Source: JAVJQS01 sp040218815
GTDB lineage: Bacteria > Bacteroidota > Bacteroidia > Flavobacteriales_E > Vicingaceae
Assembly: GCA_040218815.1 (NCBI GenBank)
Contig: JAVJQS010000008.1
Coordinates: 62,001-126,000 of the forward strand
DNA: 64,000 nt
Reading direction: 5' to 3'
The notes under the pieces are model-generated. The model ran no database searches. It saw only the letters and a program-made list of their open reading frames with translations, and was not told where the DNA came from. Made by a program: the position numbers and the translations under genes. The first letter of the stretch is position 1, and the number at the start of each line of letters is the position of its first letter. Shown here piece after piece: positions 1-8,476 of this stretch.

Positions 1-1908
1 CTTCAAATCACAGTTATAGCAGGTTGTAATAATCAACCACCAGTAATTCAAACAGACCAATCAGTTTGTGTTGATGCGGGTTCTACTTTAACAGTCCCCA
101 TTCGTGCTACTGACCCAGATGTTGCCGATGATATAACAATCTCGGCTACGGGGGAAGTGCTTGAGCCGCCAATAAATAATCGAACTAACTTTAATCGAGG
201 TGTAATTTCAAACCCAGCGAACGCTTCCTTTATTTGGAATACAAATTGTTCAGACGTGCGAAACAGGTTTTATTACTTAAGTATTAGAGCTGAAGATAAT
301 GGCCAAGATCGTGGAACAAGAAATTTGGTACACTTTAAAACAGTTGATATTCTTGTAGTTGCTCCAGCACCAACAAATGTATCCGCTACTGATATAGGAA
401 CAGCTATCGAATTAAACTGGGATAATACCACCTGCCAAAATGCTATAGGCTATATCGTTTATCGCCGACTAGACTCTTCAGGTTATGTCTCTGATAGCTG
501 TAATGTCGGGGTTCCTGAAAATATTGGTTACGCTGTATTAGACACTATAATAGGGCTAAATAATACCAACTATTTAGACGATAATTTTGGCGAAGGCCTT
601 ATTCCAGGGCAAAAATACTGTTACTTAATCACTAAGTTTTTTGCTGATGGGGCAGAAAGCTATGCCTCGGAAGAAGTATGTGCAAAGGTTAAAAAGATTG
701 TTCCAGTCATTACAAAAGTTTCCGTGCTATCAACAAGCAATAACGCAGGAGTGATTGATTTGGGATGGTCCCCACCAGATACTATTGATATAGTTGCATA
801 TCCTCCACCTTACCGATATTTAATCTCTTCCAGAGAAAACGACCAAAAGCAACTTATTGATTCCACGCTTTCATTGGTTGATACTATTTACACTGTCTCG
901 AACCTAAATACCGAAAGCATGCAACATTCATTTCAAGTAGACTTATTTAGTCTTGGAAATGGGAGGGTATTTGCAGGTAAATCAGCGAAAGCAAGTTCAA
1001 TTTTCCTAAAAACAAATGCTTCAGATAATCAAATTGAGCTTAATTGGAGTGATCAAACACCTTGGGTTAATGATAGCTTCATTGTTTATCGAAGTTTGCC
1101 TAATTCATCAAGTATTTTTGATTCAATTGCTGTAACAAGTCAATTAAACTATATTGATTCGAACTTAAAAAATGATTCTAAGTTTTGTTACTACATTGAG
1201 TCTTTTGGTGCTTATAATTTAAATTCTGTAGAAAAACCTTTAATCAATCTTTCCCAAGTTGCCTGTGATATTCCACTAGATACTGTTATACCCTGCAGTC
1301 CTATTCTTAGTGCTAGTGGAACTTGCGAAAATGAACAACTGGACTTAATTTGGAATAATCCAAATAATACTTGTGGAAATGATATCATTGCCTATAATCT
1401 TTATAGAAGCGTATCGAGAAGTGGAGAAAAAGAATTGATTAGAAGTTTTACTTCTCCACTAGATACCACCTTGAGAATAACAAATGAAGAGGTAGCAGGT
1501 TGTTATTTTGTTACATCGCTTGATTCAGCATTGAATGAAAGTGAATTTTCTTCTTCAGCGTGCTTAGAATATTGTCCTATTTACGAATTGCCCAACGTTT
1601 TTACACCAAATGGTGATGCACACAATGAATTATTTATACCAATTCAACCTTATCGATACGTAGACTCTATTGATTTAAATATTTATAATCGATGGGGGGA
1701 TTTAGTTTTTCATACAACGAATCCTGATATTGAATGGAATGGGGAAAGACTTTCATCAATTAATCTATTTGACAAAAATAAAGCAAGCGATGGGGTGTTT
1801 TTCTATTCATGCAAAGTATTTGAACTTAGTGTTGAAGATAACAAGAAGCCTCGACTTTTAAAGGGGACAATTACAGTTCTAGATTCTAAATTTATAAAAG
1901 TAGAATAA
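1..1908 (+). CDS. Secreted multi-Fn3 protein with type IX (type B) sorting domain, 5' end outside window
   Basis: The reading frame is open from base 1 with no stop, so the gene starts upstream of the window and only about 635 C-terminal residues are visible; the GTG at 157 is internal. The visible part has several fibronectin-III-like beta domains (for example a unit beginning PAPTNVSATD, with LNW and YIVYRR strand motifs) and scattered cysteines. The last ~95 residues carry VFTPNGDAHNELF, IYNRWGDLVF and a DGVFFY motif, the hallmark of the gliding-motility-associated type B C-terminal domain recognised by the Bacteroidota type IX secretion system. Inferred role: a large protein exported across the outer membrane and displayed or released. 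The stop codon abuts the GTG of ribE with no gap. The ligand or adhesive function cannot be told from this part. Confidence 0.85.
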   Translation, partial: LQITVIAGCNNQPPVIQTDQSVCVDAGSTLTVPIRATDPDVADDITISATGEVLEPPINNRTNFNRGVISNPANASFIWNTNCSDVRNRFYYLSIRAEDNGQDRGTRNLVHFKTVDILVVAPAPTNVSATDIGTAIELNWDNTTCQNAIGYIVYRRLDSSGYVSDSCNVGVPENIGYAVLDTIIGLNNTNYLDDNFGEGLIPGQKYCYLITKFFADGAESYASEEVCAKVKKIVPVITKVSVLSTSNNAGVIDLGWSPPDTIDIVAYPPPYRYLISSRENDQKQLIDSTLSLVDTIYTVSNLNTESMQHSFQVDLFSLGNGRVFAGKSAKASSIFLKTNASDNQIELNWSDQTPWVNDSFIVYRSLPNSSSIFDSIAVTSQLNYIDSNLKNDSKFCYYIESFGAYNLNSVEKPLINLSQVACDIPLDTVIPCSPILSASGTCENEQLDLIWNNPNNTCGNDIIAYNLYRSVSRSGEKELIRSFTSPLDTTLRITNEEVAGCYFVTSLDSALNESEFSSSACLEYCPIYELPNVFTPNGDAHNELFIPIQPYRYVDSIDLNIYNRWGDLVFHTTNPDIEWNGERLSSINLFDKNKASDGVFFYSCKVFELSVEDNKKPRLLKGTITVLDSKFIKVE

Positions 1909-2487
1909 GTGTTTACAGGAATTATTGAAGAAGTTGGCGAGCTTTTGGCTATTAGTCAAGAAGGAACTAATTTGCGTTTTACTGTTAAGGCAGCCTTTAA
2001 TGCTGAGCTAAAAATTGATCAAAGTGTAGCGCATAATGGAGTTTGTTTAACCGTTGAAAAGTTGCACGATGATAGTTATGAGGTAGTCGCGATAAAAGAA
2101 ACCTTGGATAAAACTAATTTGTCAATACTTAAATCAGGTGATCTTATAAATTTAGAGCGATGTATGCTGATGAATGCCCGCTTAGATGGACATATAGTTC
2201 AAGGTCACGTTGATGGAACGGCAACTGTAGAAAACATTAAAGTAGAGGGAGGAAGCTGGACATTTAAATTTAAATTGGATCAACCTTCGAAATTAATTGT
2301 AGAAAAAGGTTCAATATGCATAAATGGGGTTAGCTTAACTGCATTTAATGTTTCTGATGTTGGATTTAGTGTGGCAATAATTCCTTATACCTTTGAGCAT
2401 ACTTCCTTTAAAACCTTAAAAGTCGATAATCCAGTTAATTTAGAGTTTGATATTGTAGGAAAGTATATCCAACGAATGATGGGCTAG
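1909..2487 (+). CDS. ribE: Riboflavin synthase alpha chain
   Basis: 192 residues, the normal length. The enzyme dismutates two molecules of 6,7-dimethyl-8-ribityllumazine to riboflavin and the pyrimidine precursor in the cytoplasm. Two tandem lumazine-binding barrels are visible: the N-terminal one opens with the family signature MFTGIIEEVG, the second with GHIVQGHVDG at residues 94-103. The start is a GTG immediately after the TAA of the upstream secreted-protein gene; no ATG could replace it without losing the conserved MFTGI start. Zero spacing suggests co-transcription, although the two products have no evident functional link. It is convergent with metF. Other riboflavin genes are not in the window. 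Confidence 0.95.
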   Translation: MFTGIIEEVGELLAISQEGTNLRFTVKAAFNAELKIDQSVAHNGVCLTVEKLHDDSYEVVAIKETLDKTNLSILKSGDLINLERCMLMNARLDGHIVQGHVDGTATVENIKVEGGSWTFKFKLDQPSKLIVEKGSICINGVSLTAFNVSDVGFSVAIIPYTFEHTSFKTLKVDNPVNLEFDIVGKYIQRMMG

Positions 2488-2518
2488 GCCAATTAATCAC
2501 CTCTCTTTTTCAGACTAC

Positions 2519-3472
2519 TTAAAAAACAGCTTTTGCAATATCTTTCACTGTTTTTGACTTACCCATTGTATAATAGTGAATACATGGCACGCCAGCTGCT
2601 ACCAGTTCTTTTGATTGCTGAATTGCCCAAGCTGTTCCAACCTTTTTCACCTCTTCATTGCTGGCACATTTTTCTAACTCATCAGTAAGATCAGCGGGTA
2701 AATCAATATTGAAAAATTTGGGTAAAAAACTGATGTGTCTCATAGACTCAATTGGTTTAATCCCAGGTACTATTGGGACATCGATGCCTTCTTCGCGACA
2801 AGCGTCTACAAAGGCAAAAAACTTTTTATTGTCGTAAAAAAGTTGTGTAACCACATAGTGAGCTCCAGCATCAATTTTTTCTTTTAATCTTCGAATATCA
2901 GCACGCATGTTTGGAGATTCAAAGTGCTTTTCAGGATAACCGGCAACACCAATAGAAAAATTTGTAGGCGTTGCATTTTCTATATTCTCATCGATGTATT
3001 TACCTTTATTCAGGTCTACTATCTGTTTAACCAACTCTACTGCAAATTCATTTCCTCCTTTCTCTGCTACAAAGTGAGTTTCCGTTTTAATGGGATCTCC
3101 TCGAAGTGCTAATACATTATCAATTCCTAAAAAATTGAGATCAATTAATGCATTTTCTGTTTCCTCCTTAGAAAAACCTCCACAAATTAAATGTGGAATA
3201 GCTTCTATATTGTATTTGTTCATTATAGCTGCACAAATACCTACAGTTCCTGGTCGCTTCTTAATAGCAATCTTTTCTAGATAACCTTTTTCACGTTTCT
3301 TGTAAATAAATTCCTCTCTGTGATAGGTCACATTTACGAAGGCGGGGTTAAATTCTAAAAGAGGGTCAATTCCATCGTAAATGGATTGAATACTTTTTCC
3401 CTTTAGTGGAGGAAGTATCTCAAACGAAAATAAAGTTTTATCGGTGCTAGTAAGTCTTTCTATTACTCTCAA
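2519..3472 (-). CDS. metF: Methylenetetrahydrofolate reductase
   Basis: 317 residues. A flavin-dependent TIM-barrel enzyme reducing 5,10-methylene-THF to 5-methyl-THF for methionine synthesis. Family motifs seen are FSFEILPP near residue 16, VNVTYHREE, ALRGDP, an IGVAGYPEKH segment and GAHYVVTQLFYD. The start is TTG at 3472: no ATG occurs in frame before about residue 88, and the sequence from this TTG (MRVIERL, then FSFEILPP) has the spacing usual for the family. A TAAATTTG box lies ~20 bases upstream on the same strand. No SAM riboswitch fits the short gap upstream. Downstream it converges on ribE. Confidence 0.95.
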   Translation of the reverse strand: MRVIERLTSTDKTLFSFEILPPLKGKSIQSIYDGIDPLLEFNPAFVNVTYHREEFIYKKREKGYLEKIAIKKRPGTVGICAAIMNKYNIEAIPHLICGGFSKEETENALIDLNFLGIDNVLALRGDPIKTETHFVAEKGGNEFAVELVKQIVDLNKGKYIDENIENATPTNFSIGVAGYPEKHFESPNMRADIRRLKEKIDAGAHYVVTQLFYDNKKFFAFVDACREEGIDVPIVPGIKPIESMRHISFLPKFFNIDLPADLTDELEKCASNEEVKKVGTAWAIQQSKELVAAGVPCIHYYTMGKSKTVKDIAKAVF

Positions 3473-3492
3473 AGGTGTGAATTTTAAAGGAA

Positions 3493-3500
3493 CAAATTTA
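3493..3500 (-). promoter_or_regulatory. Candidate -7 box for metF
   Basis: On the minus strand the sequence TAAATTTG matches the Bacteroidota -7 consensus TAnnTTTG and lies about 20 bases before the metF TTG. Its first bases are also the last paired bases of the terminator hairpin of the upstream gene, so terminator and promoter share sequence. No convincing -33 TTTG was found at the expected distance. Confidence 0.4.
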
Positions 3501-3533
3501 CCAAAGCCCTTCTTTTTGAAGGGCTTTGGTAAA
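3497..3533 (-). terminator. Terminator hairpin after the 3554-6490 gene
   Basis: Perfect 16-bp inverted repeat (core ACCAAAGCCCTTC / GAAGGGCTTTGGT) with a 5-base loop, just after the stop of the minus-strand T9SS gene. On that strand it is followed by TTTGTTCCTTT, a moderate U-tract, so it most likely ends that transcript. It separates this gene from metF. Confidence 0.75.
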
Positions 3534-3553
3534 AGGAATTATGAATTAATTGG

Positions 3554-6490
3554 TTATCTAAGAATTGTAAACGTTCCTTTTAAAATTCCTTGGGATTCAT
3601 CGTTAACTTCTAACACATAAAAATAGGTGCCATCTGAATAATCTTCACCATCCCAATCATTTTGGTAGCTATCAGATTCATATATTAGCTCTCCCCAACG
3701 ATTGTAGATTTGTAACGGGCTTCCTGGAAATACTTCTAATAAATCAAACCTCAAAAATTCATTGATGCCATCACCGTTAGGGGTGAAAACATTAACGGGT
3801 TTTACAACTGCGTTACAGGCTTCTGCTAGTCCTATAGGACCATACCTACAAGGTGCATCTTCTTCAACCTCAGTGTTTACTCCTCGCGCCTCTAATTTTA
3901 ATTGTTTACCTCTTGCTATGTGGTCAAATTGATTGACACTAGGGAAAATCCATTCGCCTTCATTTCCAAAAGGATCAATTGTTCGAACTTCGAAATAGTC
4001 TGCACCTTTCATTGCAGGTATAAAGAAGCTTTGTTCAATATCTCCATCTTTAAAAGTAACCTGTGTGCAAAGTGGTTGTGGAATTCCCAATGAATCAGCT
4101 ACATTAATGAGAACTGAGTCGTAACCTACACACTGACTATTTTCTGTGCGCTTAGTAACCTCTAATTTATACATGCCACTATCAGAAATAAAAACAGAAT
4201 TAGAATCTGCACCTGGTATTGCAACATCATTTAAATACCACTGATAACCCATACTATCAGGGACAAGATAAGATTCAATGTTTGTTAAATTAAATTCAAA
4301 TCCTGGACAAATCGTAGTATCATTGCCGAAATCAATATTTACTTTTACGAGATCTTTAAGTACAATAAATGTATCTCTCTCAAAACATTTACCCGCTTCT
4401 AACTCCACTTCGGAAGTTATTATATACGGCTTCCCTAGTCCCGATCCAATGCTAGCTACGTCAAATGATGAATTCTTTTTACTTGAATTTGAACTACCGC
4501 CAACAGCATCCCATCGATTTTGAGGTCGATTGAAGTAAGTCCAAAAATAACTTACAGCATTGTGTTTTGTTGTCATTGAGTCTAAATCAATTAATGGCCA
4601 TGGCTCATCAGCACATAAGTCAAAATCTGGAATTTCAACAGGATCGTTTTGATAGAATAATACTTCGAAGTTATCAGCATCATAGCAATACGCTTCATAT
4701 GCCGTATCATTATAGGTATAGCCAAAATCTAAGCCTATTCCAACCTCCCAAGTGCCTTCAGGAAATTCAAGATCTCCTTGAATGTTGGTATCTACAGGGA
4801 GATTGTATGTGCTAGTAGGTGGGTAAAGAGAATCTCTTACTTCATTAGGGTCAAACTCAACAAAACGCCAGGTATATAAACTAGCTACACTTCTCAGCTT
4901 TTCTTGACCTTGTAAGGCATCAACTCTAAAAGGTAAATCAGCTGGATAACAAAATTCTTTTAAACCATCACTATCACCAAATTCGTAGGTATAGTCTGTA
5001 TTGATGTAGATTGGAATTTCCACAGAACCTTCTTCAAGTTCAAAACCACATCGATTTTTAATTCCAGTTGGTTGTTTGTTTGGTTTTGGAAATAAGGTGT
5101 AGTTACCTGGACCTATCGGTTTGAAAAGGTATACTCTAAAACGTGTAAATTGATCTAAATCATCACGATTTAATGGCACAATACTGTCTATTCCAATAGC
5201 ATTGTCATCCCTAGGATTTCCAGGTTTACCTCTATACATGCTTAACCACTTAGGATCGGCTAAGGCAGTTTCAATAAGCATAGGTTCACTCATTCTAAAG
5301 TCAAGCGTTGTGGAGGCGCATTCATATTCCCACGCAGCTTCAGTCGTATTAAAGTCATCTGCACTAAATTCAGGAAGTCTTTTATTGCACTGGGTATCGA
5401 AAACAAAACGCATCTGACGGTAGGTTGAATTGATTAGTTTTCTGCTTTTTCGGATTACTGGTGTTCGCTCGCTTGGTAGACAGCCTCCTCCTGGGATTAA
5501 ACATGTTGAATCAACTTCAAAAACAGTTCTGTGCTCTCTAACTATGAAAGTAACGGCAGCAATAAAGCCTCCCTGCCCAAGTGCTAAATCCGGAGTAAAC
5601 GACAATACCCCATTTTTTTTGTCAAAAGTAATGGGTGTTGAAGAAGGGAAAGGAGTTGAAGGAGAATACCCTTCTGATGAATAATAAGTTACCCCTTGTG
5701 CATTAGCTTTTAAGGTAGTAACAAGTTCGTAGGATAAGGAGTCTCTAATTTGAAGTGTATCTGATGTAATGTTATTGTTTAGATTAAGATCAATTGTATA
5801 AACATCATCATCAACTACTGGTAATTTATAATTGTAGCTCTGACCATCGCAAAAAGTTTCCACAGGATGAGGAGTAATCCAACGCGCTGAAGTATTAAAA
5901 GAAACATTCTCTATTCGAATCGTATCCAATAAGTCTTTTTGAAGCACTCCTTCTACTTCGCCACAAAATCGAAGATTTGAAAATGTGGTTATTAAGAAAA
6001 ATGTTTGCCCTTGTTCAATATTGAATGTTGCTGGAGATTGGTAATTTCTACCTCTAACTCCATTTGCAATATTGCCCATAGGAATAGTACCATAAAATAT
6101 TTTCCAGTCATTAGCTGGAAAAGGCAAAGTAACATTATTTCTTCGATACCATCGACCAGCTGTACAAATTGGGTCAGATTTAAGGCATAAGTTATCTATT
6201 GTGCCCTGGGATGTGAAATTATTTAATGTAATTGGAATAACTAAATTATTATTCGAAGGGGACCATAAATTTATAGTTTTTGAATCCTCAAATGTACCAG
6301 TAGGACAGTCTCGATAAAATTTAAGAATAAAATTATAAGCTTGCGGTCCAGTACAAGGTGCGTTTGGGTTACCTGCATATTCTATTGCAATTTCTCCACC
6401 TGCAAAAACTTCTGAAATTGGCTGTGCTTCAATTGCACTAGAAATCAAAATAGTAAATGCTAGGCTAAAAATTTTAAAATAATTTCTCAT
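3554..6490 (-). CDS. Large secreted T9SS protein with type B C-terminal domain
   Basis: 978 residues. Residues 1-22 form a signal peptide (basic start, hydrophobic core, cleavage near IEAQ-PIS). The N-terminal region (GGEIAIEY, FILKFYRDCPTG) resembles the opening domain common in large Bacteroidota surface proteins. The middle is a series of beta-sandwich-like segments, with an SQCVGYDSV segment typical of Ig/PKD-like repeats. The C-terminus has VFTPNGDGINEFLRF, IYNRWGELIYES and DGTYFYVLEV, the type B T9SS sorting domain. Inferred role: exported by T9SS and attached or released at the surface, possibly as an adhesin. It is monocistronic, with a strong hairpin after it and 189 bases of divergent spacer before it shared with lepA. 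Confidence 0.88.
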   Translation of the reverse strand: MRNYFKIFSLAFTILISSAIEAQPISEVFAGGEIAIEYAGNPNAPCTGPQAYNFILKFYRDCPTGTFEDSKTINLWSPSNNNLVIPITLNNFTSQGTIDNLCLKSDPICTAGRWYRRNNVTLPFPANDWKIFYGTIPMGNIANGVRGRNYQSPATFNIEQGQTFFLITTFSNLRFCGEVEGVLQKDLLDTIRIENVSFNTSARWITPHPVETFCDGQSYNYKLPVVDDDVYTIDLNLNNNITSDTLQIRDSLSYELVTTLKANAQGVTYYSSEGYSPSTPFPSSTPITFDKKNGVLSFTPDLALGQGGFIAAVTFIVREHRTVFEVDSTCLIPGGGCLPSERTPVIRKSRKLINSTYRQMRFVFDTQCNKRLPEFSADDFNTTEAAWEYECASTTLDFRMSEPMLIETALADPKWLSMYRGKPGNPRDDNAIGIDSIVPLNRDDLDQFTRFRVYLFKPIGPGNYTLFPKPNKQPTGIKNRCGFELEEGSVEIPIYINTDYTYEFGDSDGLKEFCYPADLPFRVDALQGQEKLRSVASLYTWRFVEFDPNEVRDSLYPPTSTYNLPVDTNIQGDLEFPEGTWEVGIGLDFGYTYNDTAYEAYCYDADNFEVLFYQNDPVEIPDFDLCADEPWPLIDLDSMTTKHNAVSYFWTYFNRPQNRWDAVGGSSNSSKKNSSFDVASIGSGLGKPYIITSEVELEAGKCFERDTFIVLKDLVKVNIDFGNDTTICPGFEFNLTNIESYLVPDSMGYQWYLNDVAIPGADSNSVFISDSGMYKLEVTKRTENSQCVGYDSVLINVADSLGIPQPLCTQVTFKDGDIEQSFFIPAMKGADYFEVRTIDPFGNEGEWIFPSVNQFDHIARGKQLKLEARGVNTEVEEDAPCRYGPIGLAEACNAVVKPVNVFTPNGDGINEFLRFDLLEVFPGSPLQIYNRWGELIYESDSYQNDWDGEDYSDGTYFYVLEVNDESQGILKGTFTILR

Positions 6491-6651
6491 CGATTATTAT
6501 ATATTAGTGGTCAATATAACTCACAAAAAAGCGAAAGGTAAAGTAACAAAAAAACCCAACAACTCACAAGCTATATCTTGTAATAGCTATTGACGATTAT
6601 ATTTCTAATTCAGTTGCATTTAAAAAAAACATTTCACCAATGCTAAAATAT

Positions 6652-6659
6652 TAACTTTG
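6652..6659 (+). promoter_or_regulatory. Candidate -7 box for lepA
   Basis: TAACTTTG followed by C, a match to the Bacteroidota TAnnTTTG box, 20 bases before the lepA ATG. No clear -33 TTG lies at the ideal spacing. The rest of the 6491-6679 spacer holds only a small imperfect palindrome near 6566-6588 (ACAAG-CTATAT-CTTGT). Confidence 0.45.
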
Positions 6660-6679
6660 CACACTTGAAAAATTGATGA

Positions 6680-8476
6680 ATGGAGCAGATAAGGAACTTT
6701 TGTATAATTGCACATATTGATCACGGGAAAAGTACCTTGGCAGATCGTTTGCTGGAGAAAACAAAAACAATCACCATGCGTGAAATGCAGGCGCAAACTT
6801 TGGACGATATGGATTTGGAGCGAGAGCGCGGGATTACCATAAAAAGCCATGCCATTCAAATGAATTATATTCTAAATGATAAAACGTATCAACTCAACTT
6901 AATTGACACTCCTGGACATGTTGATTTTTCTTATGAAGTTTCTCGCTCAATTGCTGCCTGTGAAGGAGCATTATTAATAGTTGATGCTGCTCAAGGAATC
7001 CAAGCACAAACAATTTCTAACCTCTATCTGGCACTGGAGCATGATTTAGAAATTATTCCTGTGCTTAATAAAATAGATTTACCAAGTGCTAATCCAGAGG
7101 AAGTTAAAGATCAAATTGTTGATTTAATTGGCTGTGACCGCGAAGACATTCTCTCAGCTAGCGGAAAAACAGGTCAAGGAGTAGAAGAGATTTTAGAAGC
7201 TATTGTAGCACGAGTTCCTGCCCCCATTGGAGATCCTAATGCACCATTGCAAGCTTTAATTTTTGATTCGGTTTATGATTCTTATCGAGGCATCCACGCT
7301 TATTATAAAGTAATCAATGGCGAAATAAAAAAGGGAGATAAAGTAAAGTTTGTCAATACAGGTAAAGAATATGGAGCAGATGAAGTGGGAGTTTTAAAAT
7401 TAAAGAAAGAACCTCGACAGGTTGTTAAAACAGGCGATGTAGGATACATTGTATCGGGAATAAAAACTGCAAGTGAGGTAAAAGTCGGCGATACCTTAAC
7501 CACAGTAGCTAATCCTTGTGAAAAAGCCATTCAAGGGTTTGAGAACGTGAAACCAATGGTTTTTGCGGGAATTTATCCTGTAGATACTGAAGAGTACGAG
7601 GAACTCCGTGACGCCATGGAGCGATTGCAGCTAAATGACGCTTCGTTGACATTTGAGCCTGAATCTTCTGCAGCTTTAGGTTTTGGATTTCGTTGTGGAT
7701 TTTTGGGCATGTTGCACATGGAAATCATTCAAGAACGATTGGAGCGCGAATTTGATATGACTGTGATAACAACTGTGCCAAACGTATCATATCATGCTTT
7801 TTTAGTGAAAGAACCAGACCATATGGTAATGATTAATAACCCATCTGATTTGCCAGAAACTACTTTGCTAGACAGAGTTGAGGAGCCATTTATTAAGGCG
7901 CAAATTATTACCAAATCGGATTATGTTGGCGCTGTAATGAATTTATGTATTGAAAAACGAGGAGAGTTACAAAATCAAGTCTATTTAACTACAGACCGAG
8001 TTGAACTGACTTTTCATATCCCTCTGGCTGAAATTGTATTTGACTTTTACGACCGCCTAAAAACAATTTCACGAGGATATGCTTCTTTTGATTATCATCC
8101 ATTGGGCTACAAAGAGTCAACCTTGGTTAAAATGGATTTATTGTTAAACGGAGATCAAGTTGATGCTCTTTCTGCTTTAATTCACAAGGATAAAGCTTAT
8201 GATTTAGGGAAAAGAATCTGCATTAAATTGAAAGAACTATTGCCACGCCAGCAGTTTGATATTGCGATACAAGCTGCCATTGGTGCCAAAATTATTTCTA
8301 GGGAAACAGTGAAAGCCTTGCGTAAAGATGTAACCGCCAAATGTTATGGTGGAGATATTAGCCGGAAGAGGAAATTATTGGAAAAGCAGAAAAAAGGGAA
8401 AAAGCGTATGCGTCAAATTGGGAATGTTGAAGTTCCACAAAATGCCTTTTTAGCTGTTCTAAAATTAGATGATTAA
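6680..8476 (+). CDS. lepA: Elongation factor 4 (back-translocating GTPase LepA)
   Basis: 598 residues, full length. This ribosome-bound translational GTPase back-translocates or remodels stalled ribosomes. The G domain has G1 AHIDHGKST (about residues 11-19), G3 DTPGHVDF (about 76-83) and G4 NKID (about 130). EF-G-like domains II, III and V follow, and the LepA-specific C-terminal domain ends with the family motif KCYGGDISRKRKLLEKQKKG. The start is the ATG at 6680; the ATG four bases earlier is out of frame. It overlaps the convergent alpha-2-macroglobulin gene by 4 bases. Confidence 0.97.
   Translation: MEQIRNFCIIAHIDHGKSTLADRLLEKTKTITMREMQAQTLDDMDLERERGITIKSHAIQMNYILNDKTYQLNLIDTPGHVDFSYEVSRSIAACEGALLIVDAAQGIQAQTISNLYLALEHDLEIIPVLNKIDLPSANPEEVKDQIVDLIGCDREDILSASGKTGQGVEEILEAIVARVPAPIGDPNAPLQALIFDSVYDSYRGIHAYYKVINGEIKKGDKVKFVNTGKEYGADEVGVLKLKKEPRQVVKTGDVGYIVSGIKTASEVKVGDTLTTVANPCEKAIQGFENVKPMVFAGIYPVDTEEYEELRDAMERLQLNDASLTFEPESSAALGFGFRCGFLGMLHMEIIQERLEREFDMTVITTVPNVSYHAFLVKEPDHMVMINNPSDLPETTLLDRVEEPFIKAQIITKSDYVGAVMNLCIEKRGELQNQVYLTTDRVELTFHIPLAEIVFDFYDRLKTISRGYASFDYHPLGYKESTLVKMDLLLNGDQVDALSALIHKDKAYDLGKRICIKLKELLPRQQFDIAIQAAIGAKIISRETVKALRKDVTAKCYGGDISRKRKLLEKQKKGKKRMRQIGNVEVPQNAFLAVLKLDD

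Noticed and set aside
157..159. GTG at 157 as start of the first gene
   Set aside because: The frame is open back to base 1 and encodes protein-like sequence, so the gene begins upstream.
2584..2606. GCCAGCTGCTACCAG inside metF as a further tRNA-tail repeat
   Set aside because: Only a short partial resemblance within conserved coding sequence.
3473..3553. SAM riboswitch upstream of metF
   Set aside because: The gap is only about 80 bases and is mostly taken by the terminator hairpin; no riboswitch fold fits.
6620..6859. Minus-strand open frame across the lepA start
   Set aside because: Shadow of lepA; it lies antisense to the conserved G domain.
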